DNA from: Anaerolineae bacterium
GTDB taxonomy: Bacteria > Chloroflexota > Anaerolineae > JAFGEY01
DNA: 26,965 nt
NCBI GenBank assembly: GCA_016931365.1
Contig: JAFGEY010000022.1
Coordinates: 1 to 26,965 of the forward strand
Reading direction: 5' to 3'
This document shows positions 7,195 through 13,189 of this stretch, in pieces. The notes below the pieces were generated by a model that worked only from the letters and a program-made list of their open reading frames with translations, was not told the DNA's origin and ran no database searches. A program made the position numbers and the translations under genes. Within the stretch, counting starts at the first letter, position 1. Every line of letters begins with the position of its first letter.

Positions 7195-8235
7195 GTGATC
7201 AGTCATTCGCGTTTTCTCTCATCGCTGGCGACGATCCGGCGCACGCGGACGCTTCCTGTGGCGGGGACGGTGCTGCGTCGGGTCGGTGACAAGGTCGCTG
7301 CGGACATTGTGGTTGCCGAAGCGGATCAGCGAATGGGGTATCGCCTGCTCGACCTGCAAGTGATGCTCGGCAAACCCGTGTCCGATGCGCGCAAGGTGCT
7401 GGTCAAACAGCAACGCGGCGCGTCCATCGAGGCAGGAGAAGTGCTCGCCCGAACGGGGCTTTGGCGCAAAGCCGAATGTGTTTCTCCGGTCACGGGCACC
7501 ATTCTGGACGCGCGCGGTGGCAAGGTGCTGATCGAGGTTGCGCCCCAGCACGTTCAATTGACGGCATTTTATCCGGGCACGGTGATCAGGGTGCTTCCCG
7601 ACCGGGGCGTGGTTCTCGATGTGACTGGCGCGGTGATTCAGGGCGTGTGGGGAACCGGCGGGCCGTTTCGCGCGCGCATTCACGTCGGTGCGCCGGATGG
7701 GGAAACGCCTTTGCAGGTCGGTCAAATTTCGCCCAATCAGATGGGCACCATTTTGCTCGGTGGGCGTACGCTTGATCGTGCCGCTGTCGAGCAGGCTGTC
7801 GAAGCCAAGATCGCCGGGGTCGTGGTCGGCAGTATCTCCAGCGAACTGGTGCCGGTGATCGAGGCGACGTCGCTGGCGGTCATTGTGACCGAAGGCCTGG
7901 GCGGCGTGGGGATGAACGCGCGGACTTTTGAGCTACTTCGCTCTTACGCCGGACGCGAGGTCTGTTTTAATCCGCAGTCTGATGCGCCAGAGATTGTCGT
8001 TCCGCTGCCCGCAGACGCGCGTGCAGATGGCGATCGCGAAGCACAGACGCTGCGAGTGGGCACGCAAGTTCGCGCGTTGCGATCTCCTTACCTGGCTTTG
8101 ACCGGAGCCGTCGTTTCGCTGCCGCCGAACCCACGCCGGATTGAGTCGGGAATCCTGGCGATGGGCGCCTGGGTCGATATGGAAATTGTCGGCAAAGTGT
8201 TTGTGCCGTTGGACAATCTGGAAATCGTCGCCTGA
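7195..8235 (+). CDS. Lipoyl/biotinyl-like and KOW-like beta-rich protein, last gene of the MutL-type cluster
   Basis: A 346-residue soluble protein with no signal peptide or membrane span. Residues about 55-135 resemble a biotinyl/lipoyl barrel: KQQRGASIEAGEVLARTGLW, then SPVTGTILDARGGKVLIEV, as in the sandwich hybrid motif of carboxylases and RnfC-type proteins. There is no MKM or similar lysine tetrapeptide, so covalent lipoylation or biotinylation is unlikely. The middle has glycine-rich alpha/beta segments (KIAGVVVGSIS, TEGLGGVGMNARTFELLRSY). The last 60 residues (VGTQVRALRSPYLALTGAVV ... VDMEIVGKVFVPLDNLEIVA) look like an SH3/KOW barrel of the NusG type. GTG 7195 is used as the start because it has a good ribosome-binding site and follows the MutL-like stop by one base. 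The tight pairing suggests it works directly with the MutL-like protein. I know of no established function. Confidence 0.76.
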   Translation: MISHSRFLSSLATIRRTRTLPVAGTVLRRVGDKVAADIVVAEADQRMGYRLLDLQVMLGKPVSDARKVLVKQQRGASIEAGEVLARTGLWRKAECVSPVTGTILDARGGKVLIEVAPQHVQLTAFYPGTVIRVLPDRGVVLDVTGAVIQGVWGTGGPFRARIHVGAPDGETPLQVGQISPNQMGTILLGGRTLDRAAVEQAVEAKIAGVVVGSISSELVPVIEATSLAVIVTEGLGGVGMNARTFELLRSYAGREVCFNPQSDAPEIVVPLPADARADGDREAQTLRVGTQVRALRSPYLALTGAVVSLPPNPRRIESGILAMGAWVDMEIVGKVFVPLDNLEIVA

Positions 8236-8263
8236 CCCGGACAAAGATCGAGTCTGACAGGGT

Positions 8264-8278
8264 TTTGGCATTGCCAAA
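8264..8278. promoter_or_regulatory. Perfect palindrome, candidate operator
   Basis: TTTGGCATTGCCAAA has 7-bp perfect arms around a central T. It lies 29 bases after the stop of the lipoyl-like gene and about 120 bases before the next start codon. A one-base loop cannot fold as an RNA hairpin without opening arm pairs, so a dimeric protein binding site is more likely than a terminator. No clear -35/-10 pair was found close to it. Confidence 0.35.
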
Positions 8279-8395
8279 TTCTTGCTTGCGATGCCGAGTT
8301 CGCTGGCCAGGCACAACAATAGAGCGGTCTGCGCGTGTGGGTGATGCTGTCCGCCGGGCACTAGATCGAAGCAATACACAGAGAGGAGTATCACA

Positions 8396-8935
8396 ATGAG
8401 TCTCGATGATCGTTTGTCATTTGGTGGGGGACCGCTGGGTGGCCTGCCTCCTGAGGCCGAACAGCCTCAAGAAGCGCCGCAAGCACCGAAGAAACGAAAT
8501 TTGGGAGCTGTCTTTTTGATCGCTGCAATGGCGGGGCTGGTTTTGTTGGGCATCCTCGCTCTGGTGGCCGCTTTTGTATGGGTTGTCCCGGCGCAGCGCC
8601 AAAGGGCGGCAATGCAGGCCACGCAGACGATCGATGCGGCAACGGCGATCGCCCTGGCCTGGACAGCAACGCCCGAGCCGACATCCACCACACAAATTCC
8701 AACGTGGACACCCACCTTGCCGTCGACGGAAACTCCTGTGCCAACAGCGACGGCGACGCGCGTGGTTCCTGTCGATAGCGCGCAGTCGACACCCGTGCCG
8801 ACTGCAACCCGTCTCACTTCAGCGGACTGGGGTGCAGCGACACCGCAAGCCGGGTTGGGTGGGTTGGGCATCGCGGCCATCGCTGTGGGGTTGGGTGGAC
8901 TGGTCGTTGCTGCCCGCCGGATGCGCAAATCGTAA
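8396..8935 (+). CDS. Small membrane protein with Thr/Pro-rich outer segment and C-terminal anchor-like helix
   Basis: A 179-residue protein. A Pro/Glu-rich cytoplasmic N-terminus ends in KKR before a membrane span at residues about 38-62 (GAVFLIAAMAGLVLLGILAL). About 80 residues follow that are rich in Thr, Pro and Ala (TPEPTSTTQIPTWTPTLPST), typical of extracytoplasmic linkers in Chloroflexota. The C-terminus (ATPQAGLGGLGIAAIAVGLG, then GLVVAARRMRKS) is a small-residue motif, a hydrophobic helix and a basic tail, the layout of a sorting signal, although no LPxTG is present. GAGGAG about seven bases before ATG 8396 is a clear ribosome-binding site. The gene is separated by 160 bases from the upstream cluster and by 203 from the next gene, so it is probably a single transcription unit. 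No domain of known function is visible; it may be a spacer-like surface protein. Confidence 0.76.
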   Translation: MSLDDRLSFGGGPLGGLPPEAEQPQEAPQAPKKRNLGAVFLIAAMAGLVLLGILALVAAFVWVVPAQRQRAAMQATQTIDAATAIALAWTATPEPTSTTQIPTWTPTLPSTETPVPTATATRVVPVDSAQSTPVPTATRLTSADWGAATPQAGLGGLGIAAIAVGLGGLVVAARRMRKS

Positions 8936-8942
8936 GGTATTG

Positions 8943-8986
8943 CCGGCCTGTAAACTGTCAGGTGTCGATTGCGCCGTCCAGGCCGG
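8943..8986. other. Inverted repeat just after the small membrane protein gene
   Basis: CCGGCCTG at 8943-8950 and CAGGCCGG at 8979-8986 are perfect 8-bp arms with a 28-base loop, beginning seven bases after the stop codon. No T-run follows, so it is at best a weak or factor-assisted terminator, or a 3' stabilising stem. Confidence 0.35.
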
Positions 8987-9030
8987 TTGGTGCGCTGGGC
9001 AGACGTGTAACAGGTGTATAGTTTGTATTG

Positions 9031-9067
9031 AATGCGGAGTAGCCGATTTGTGCTCTCCGCATTTTCG
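9031..9067 (+). terminator. Hairpin with short T-run: weak terminator or leader hairpin
   Basis: AATGCGGAG (9031-9039) pairs with CTCCGCATT (9055-9063). An inner AGC/GCT pair (9041-9043 with 9052-9054) extends the stem after one bulged T, leaving an 8-base loop. TTTTC follows the stem from 9062. It could end transcription from the gene at 8396. Alternatively, a TATAGT at 9017-9022 could act as a -10 box and place this hairpin at the 5' end of the mRNA for the next gene. The sequence alone does not decide between these. Confidence 0.45.
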
Positions 9068-9138
9068 TGGTTAAATAGTGTTTATCCCTGAAATTCTTGC
9101 AGATTGTCTGAGACCTGCTGCCATAGGATTGTGATCAA

Positions 9139-10470
9139 ATGACGCGACAAGACTTTTTGGGCATTGTGCGTGCCGATGAAACTCGTTTTATCCTCGATCG
9201 TGTAAACAACGCCGGGTGCTGTGCCATCGTCGGGCTGAGCAATATGGGCAAGTCGGCGCTGCTGCGCTCGATCAAACGATCTGTTCAAACCCGGTCGGCT
9301 GCCGATCTGGAGATGCTCTTTATCTATATCGACTTTAACCTGATGGTCGAGATGACCGAGCAGGCCTTTTACGAGATCATTTTGCGCAGCGTGCGCGCCG
9401 CCCTTGATTTCCCAGGGGCGGATCAGGTACAGCAACGCGTCCAGGATGCCTACCGCCAGGTGGTCGATTCGAGCAATCCGTTTTTGGTGCCTTTGGGATT
9501 TAACGAGGGGATCATTGCCCTGTGTGAGACGTTGGGCAGGCGAGTCGTGCTGCTGTGCGACGAGTTCGACGAATCTTTCAACCGCATCGATCAACGTGTT
9601 TTTCTCAACCTGCGCGCGCTCAAAGATCGTTATGCAGGGCAGTTGGTGTACGTGGTTGCTACCGGAAAACGGCTGGAAGACATGCGCCAGGGCAGCGAAA
9701 TCGGCGAGTTTGCCGAACTGTTTGCCCATCAGGTGCTGTATCTGGGTCCGCTCAATCGTGACGATATGGCCGTGGTGATGCAAGTTTTTTTGGACGAACT
9801 GATGCCAACCGCCAATGATGTTGCCTTTGTGTGGCGTCAAACCGGGGGTCACCCCGGTCTTTTGGAGGCGGTGTGCCATCTGCTTTCTGAAGGCGGTGTG
9901 GGTATCGCCGAAGATGATTACGGCCTGATGTGTGACAAATTGGACAGCGACTTGACCGTCCGCGCCGAATGTGCTAAATTGTGGAACGCACTCGATGAAA
10001 CACAGCAACAGTCCTTGCTCGATTTTGTCAGTGATGTTGGCGTGGATCGCCGCCAGCTCAGGCCGCTGATTCGCCGGGGTGTCTTGCGCCAGACTGATCG
10101 CGAGATCGAGGTGTTTGGCGAGTTATTTGGCGGCTTTGTGCGCCGCCAGCGGTTGGTTAAAACACCTTATGTGCCTGGCGTGCGCGTCGATGTGGATTCG
10201 GGCGAGGTGTGGGTGGATGGGCAGGCCGTCGCCACGTTGACCGACCTGGAGTTCAAATTGCTCCTGCTTCTTTATGGGCGGATCGGCAAGTTGTGCGACA
10301 AGTATCAGATCGTCGAAAGCGTATGGGGCGAAGAGTATATCGATCAGGTGGATGACGCGCGCATCGAAAAGTTGGTCAGCCGGCTGCGCAAAAAGCTCGA
10401 ACCGGATACAGTCGAGCCGTGCTATTTGCAGACGGTGCGCGGGCGCGGGTATCGCTTAGTGGAGGCCTAA
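9139..10470 (+). CDS. P-loop ATPase fused to a C-terminal OmpR/PhoB-type winged helix
   Basis: A 443-residue cytoplasmic protein. Walker A is GLSNMGKS (Gly32-Ser39) and Walker B is VVLLCDEFDES (Asp141-Glu142), within an AAA/Orc1-like ATPase region of about 240 residues. HPGLLEAVCHLL (from about 237) resembles the helical-lid part of this class. Residues about 348-443 form an OmpR/PhoB-type DNA-binding domain: a beta-hairpin (SGEVWVDGQ), LTDLEFKLLLLLYGR, DDARIEKLVSRLRKKLEP, and the typical ending YLQTVRGRGYRLVEA. Receiver-less proteins that couple a STAND-like ATPase to a winged helix would be ATP-controlled transcription regulators. ATG 9139 follows a modest AGGA site. The stop TAA at 10468-10470 directly abuts the ATG of the URO-D-like gene, so the pair is co-translated. 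The target promoter is unknown; self-regulation through the inverted repeats upstream is plausible. Confidence 0.85.
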   Translation: MTRQDFLGIVRADETRFILDRVNNAGCCAIVGLSNMGKSALLRSIKRSVQTRSAADLEMLFIYIDFNLMVEMTEQAFYEIILRSVRAALDFPGADQVQQRVQDAYRQVVDSSNPFLVPLGFNEGIIALCETLGRRVVLLCDEFDESFNRIDQRVFLNLRALKDRYAGQLVYVVATGKRLEDMRQGSEIGEFAELFAHQVLYLGPLNRDDMAVVMQVFLDELMPTANDVAFVWRQTGGHPGLLEAVCHLLSEGGVGIAEDDYGLMCDKLDSDLTVRAECAKLWNALDETQQQSLLDFVSDVGVDRRQLRPLIRRGVLRQTDREIEVFGELFGGFVRRQRLVKTPYVPGVRVDVDSGEVWVDGQAVATLTDLEFKLLLLLYGRIGKLCDKYQIVESVWGEEYIDQVDDARIEKLVSRLRKKLEPDTVEPCYLQTVRGRGYRLVEA

Positions 10471-11451
10471 ATGGACAAACGCGAGCGAGTGATGGCGGCT
10501 CTGGGCGGGCGTCCGGTCGATCGGACGCCGTTTACGATGTGGCGGCATTTTTATGCCCAGGATCGTACGGCCCAAGGGTTGGCGCGCGCTACGGTCGATT
10601 TCTATCGGCACTACAATTCGGACTTGATCGTAATGATGCCCGGGCCGTTTTATATGGCCGAGGCCTGGGGAATGGACATTCGCACTTTTGGCAACGATGA
10701 GGCCGCGCCCTATGTGGTCACAGCGACCGTGGGCCGCGCAACCGAATGGCGGTTGTTGCCCGAATTGGATGTCGGCGGCAGTTCCTTGCAGCGTGAAATT
10801 GATGCAGTGCGCATTGCCAAATCGATGTTGAGGACGCAAGGTGCTCCGCTGCTCTTTCCACTTTACAGCCCGCTGACCACAGCCAACATGCTCTGCGACG
10901 GGCGTGTATTGGACGATTTGCGCTCTTTTTCGAACGATCTGCGCTCCGGGTTGGGGTTGATCGCTGCGGCAACGATTGCGTTGGGCCAGGCATGCCTTGA
11001 TGCCGGCGTCGACGGATTTATGTTGATCAACCGGCTGGCCAGCCGCAACGAAATGCGCCCGCGCGAGTACCGGGATTTTGTCCTCGAATTCGATCGACAG
11101 GTGCTTGGTGCGCTGATTCCCAGGGCCGGGGTTCGCATTTTGAGCCTGCCCGGCGAAAACCTGTTCTTTGATCAGGTGGGCCAATACGATGTGCAGGCTG
11201 TCAACTGGGAAACCTGGCGCTCCGATCCTTCGCTGGCCAGCGCGCGCCGGCAGGTGCGTTGCGGTCTGATGGGGGGGCTGAATCCCCAGACATTCGTGAA
11301 CGGCTCTGTGCGGGATGTTCGGGGCCAGGTTGCCGACGCCGTCGAACAGACCAATGGGCGGCAGTTGATCATCGCCCCTTCTGGCGTGCTGCCGGCCGAC
11401 TCGCGTGACGAACTGCTGTTGGCAGTGAGTGAGGCGGTTCTATCTATGTGA
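10471..11451 (+). CDS. Uroporphyrinogen decarboxylase (URO-D)-like family protein, non-canonical
   Basis: A 326-residue soluble protein of URO-D-family length. It starts MDKRERVMAALGGRPVDRTP, then MWRHFY, as in the broad URO-D/MtaA-type superfamily, and ends with GGLNPQTFVNGSVRDV and a APSGVLPADSRDE segment in the position of the last barrel strands. This family includes haem-pathway HemE and zinc-dependent methyltransferases that act with corrinoid proteins. The HemE RxxGR-type N-terminal substrate site is not seen. The PGC cysteine used for zinc in the methyltransferases is replaced by PSG. It should therefore not be called hemE, and methyltransferase activity is doubtful. The start codon abuts the stop of the ATPase/winged-helix gene, so that regulator and this enzyme probably share one task. 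The substrate is unknown. Confidence 0.76.
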   Translation: MDKRERVMAALGGRPVDRTPFTMWRHFYAQDRTAQGLARATVDFYRHYNSDLIVMMPGPFYMAEAWGMDIRTFGNDEAAPYVVTATVGRATEWRLLPELDVGGSSLQREIDAVRIAKSMLRTQGAPLLFPLYSPLTTANMLCDGRVLDDLRSFSNDLRSGLGLIAAATIALGQACLDAGVDGFMLINRLASRNEMRPREYRDFVLEFDRQVLGALIPRAGVRILSLPGENLFFDQVGQYDVQAVNWETWRSDPSLASARRQVRCGLMGGLNPQTFVNGSVRDVRGQVADAVEQTNGRQLIIAPSGVLPADSRDELLLAVSEAVLSM

Positions 11452-11460
11452 CTTGAGTCA

Positions 11461-11489
11461 CTGACGCCACCGTTGGAATGTGCTAAAAT
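11461..11489 (+). promoter_or_regulatory. Predicted sigma-70-type promoter with extended -10
   Basis: CTGACG at 11461-11466 (4 of 6 matches to TTGACA), a 17-base spacer, and TAAAAT at 11484-11489 preceded by TGC. It sits 38 bases before the start codon of the DUF1858 gene and after the URO-D-like stop. Confidence 0.5.
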
Positions 11490-11526
11490 CGAGTTGTATG
11501 CGTAGATCATAAATTGGGAGGCTTGA

Positions 11527-11736
11527 ATGGCAGAAGAAACGAAAAAAATCACGGGTGATATGCCCATTGGCGATGTGGTCAGGAGCTACCCACAGACGAT
11601 CCAGGTCTTTTTGCGACACGGTTTGATGTGTGTCGGCTGCGCGGTGGCGCGGTTTGAGAACATCCGCGACGGCGCTACGGCGCACGGTATCAATGTCGAC
11701 GCCCTGATCGCCGATCTGAACCAGGCTGTGGCCTGA
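11527..11736 (+). CDS. DUF1858 domain protein (hybrid-cluster-associated redox disulfide type)
   Basis: A 69-residue protein spanning a whole DUF1858 domain: ITGDMPIGDVVRSYPQTIQV, FLRHGLMCVGCAVARFENI, and a GINVDALIADLNQAV ending. The CVGC pair (Cys35, Cys38) is the hallmark of the family, named for its link to hybrid cluster proteins and to a putative redox disulfide. Small stand-alone members usually have no assigned activity; nitrosative or redox stress roles are suspected. No hybrid cluster protein is nearby in this window. GGGAGG ends about five bases before ATG 11527, a strong site, and a promoter is predicted at 11461-11489, so it is probably expressed on its own. A strong hairpin follows directly. 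The domain call is confident, the role is not. Confidence 0.87.
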   Translation: MAEETKKITGDMPIGDVVRSYPQTIQVFLRHGLMCVGCAVARFENIRDGATAHGINVDALIADLNQAVA

Positions 11737-11746
11737 TCCGGGCCGA

Positions 11747-11784
11747 AAGCAAAGTCGGGGTTCGCAAGAACCCCGGCTTTGCTT
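11747..11784. terminator. Shared bidirectional terminator hairpin between converging genes
   Basis: A 17-bp stem (11747-11763 with 11768-11784) is closed by a GCAA tetraloop and has a single G-T wobble. It starts 10 bases after the DUF1858 stop codon, and its far arm contains part of the rimO stop codon (TAA read at 11785-11783). Neither side has a long T-run, only CTTAT on the plus strand and CTTTC on the minus strand. The symmetrical position between converging genes suits a two-way terminator. Confidence 0.75.
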
Positions 11785-13117
11785 ATATCGCGCCAATCAG
11801 GTCGTATTCCATCGCGTCGACGATCTCGACCTCGATCATTTGCCCCGCTTCGATCTCGCCCTCGATCAGCACCAGCCCGTCGATCTCGGGTGCGTCCCGA
11901 TACGTGCGCCCCACACTGACCGGCATCGGCGGCTCGTTCGCATCCTCAGTTTCCGCTTCGCCAACGCCCTCGATCAATACGTCCAGCACGCGCCCGATCT
12001 GGGCCTGATTTTGCTCCAGGGAAATGGTTTGCTGAAGATGCATCAGGCGATCATAGCGCTCGGCCATCACCGCTTCCGGCACGCGATCCGGCAGATCGAA
12101 CGCAAGGGTATCCGCTTCCGGTGAATAGGTAAACACGCCCATCTTGTCAAAGCGCACCTCGCGCACAAACTGCTCCAGCGCGCGGAACTCTTGTTCGGTT
12201 TCGCCCGGATAGCCGACGATAAACGAGGTGCGCAGAGATATATCCGGCATTGCATCGCGCAGATCGTCGATCAAGCGGCGCACGCGGTCGATGTTGGCCG
12301 GACGGCGCATCCGCTTGAGCGTTTCCGGATGGGCGTGCTGCAGGGGCAGGTCAAAATAGTGGCAGATTTGCGGGTATTCAGCCATCGTCTCGATCAGCCG
12401 CGCGCTGATGTGCTGCGGGTAAGCGTACATCAGGCGGATCCAGGGCACTTGAGGCACGGTCTCGATCAAGGTTTCGAGCAGGTCGGGCAGCGCATCCTTT
12501 TCGCCGCGATCCTGGCCGTAAGCGGTGGTGTCCTGGGCGATGAGGATGATCTCCAGCACGCCCTGGTCGGCTAGCTGGCGCGCATCCTCGACGATCTCTG
12601 AGGCGGGGCGGCTGTGCAGCGGCCCCTTGATCAACGGGATAGCGCAAAACGCGCATTCAGCGCTGCACCCGTCAGCGATTTTCAGATAGGCGCTGTTTCC
12701 ATGCCGGGCGATGCGTGGCAGCCGGGCGCGCACACCAAGGTCGGGCGACCCGACCAGCGTCACGCGCTGGCTTTGCCCGAGCTGCCGTACAAAAGGCACG
12801 ATCTCGGCCCAGCGCCGCGTGCCCAGGATGCCGTCCAGCCCGCTAATCTGCCCGGCCAGTTCATCGCCTTCGCGCTGCGCCCAGCACCCGGCAGCGATCA
12901 GGCGTTGTCCAGGATGCTTGCGTCGCGCCAGGTCTTCGAGCACCTGGCGCGATTCGTCGCGCGCCGCTTCGATGAACCCGCAGGTGTTGACCAGCAGCAA
13001 GTCGGCGTCGTCAGGATCGTCGACCGGGATGTACCCGGCTTCTTGGAGCAGCAAGGCCATATCCTGTGCGTCGACTGTGTTTTTGGGACAGCCAAGTGAA
13101 ATGAGATAATACCGCAT
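11783..13117 (-). CDS. rimO: Ribosomal protein uS12 (aspartate) methylthiotransferase RimO
   Basis: A 444-residue radical-SAM enzyme that adds a methylthio group to the conserved aspartate of ribosomal protein S12, using two [4Fe-4S] clusters. The N-terminal UPF0004 domain has Cys10 (SLGCPKNTVDAQ), Cys46 (VNTCGFIEAA) and Cys78 (AAGCWAQR). The radical-SAM triad is Cys151, Cys155 and Cys158 in GCSAECAFCAIP. The motif SLGCPKN(T/V)VD separates RimO from MiaB. The C-terminal 65 residues form the TRAM domain (QAQIGRVLDVLIEGVG ... GQMIEVEIVDAMEYDLIGA). Length is normal for the family. The start is ATG at 13117 with GGAG a few bases upstream. It is the last gene of a leftward series after rplI and the rodZ-like gene, but a terminator lies only about 30 bases before its start, so its expression may depend on read-through. 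Confidence 0.96.
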   Translation of the reverse strand: MRYYLISLGCPKNTVDAQDMALLLQEAGYIPVDDPDDADLLLVNTCGFIEAARDESRQVLEDLARRKHPGQRLIAAGCWAQREGDELAGQISGLDGILGTRRWAEIVPFVRQLGQSQRVTLVGSPDLGVRARLPRIARHGNSAYLKIADGCSAECAFCAIPLIKGPLHSRPASEIVEDARQLADQGVLEIILIAQDTTAYGQDRGEKDALPDLLETLIETVPQVPWIRLMYAYPQHISARLIETMAEYPQICHYFDLPLQHAHPETLKRMRRPANIDRVRRLIDDLRDAMPDISLRTSFIVGYPGETEQEFRALEQFVREVRFDKMGVFTYSPEADTLAFDLPDRVPEAVMAERYDRLMHLQQTISLEQNQAQIGRVLDVLIEGVGEAETEDANEPPMPVSVGRTYRDAPEIDGLVLIEGEIEAGQMIEVEIVDAMEYDLIGAI

Positions 13118-13145
13118 ATAGACTCCGCTGGCGGTGTAACGCTCA

Positions 13146-13174
13146 GAAAAAACCTCGCAGCTTGCTGCGAGGTT
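13146..13174 (-). terminator. Intrinsic terminator after the rodZ-like gene, just upstream of rimO
   Basis: AACCTCGCAGC (13151-13161) and GCTGCGAGGTT (13164-13174) form an 11-bp perfect inverted repeat (10-bp stem with CTTG/CAAG loop). Six A residues at 13146-13151 become a U-run after the hairpin in leftward transcription. It lies 15 bases after the rodZ-like stop and about 28 bases before the rimO start, so it should reduce transcription into rimO. Confidence 0.85.
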
Positions 13175-13189
13175 GGGGTCTGGGCTGGA

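Noticed and set aside
8936..9138. tRNA or small RNA gene in the longest same-strand gap
   Set aside because: The inverted repeats do not fit a cloverleaf and no T-loop or anticodon arm was found.
9082..10008. Antisense ORF (308 codons) opposite the ATPase/winged-helix gene
   Set aside because: The plus strand encodes exact Walker motifs and a winged helix; the minus-strand product has no recognisable feature.
10471..11451. Naming this gene hemE
   Set aside because: The typical HemE substrate motif is not visible and the C-terminal residues differ; only superfamily membership is supported.
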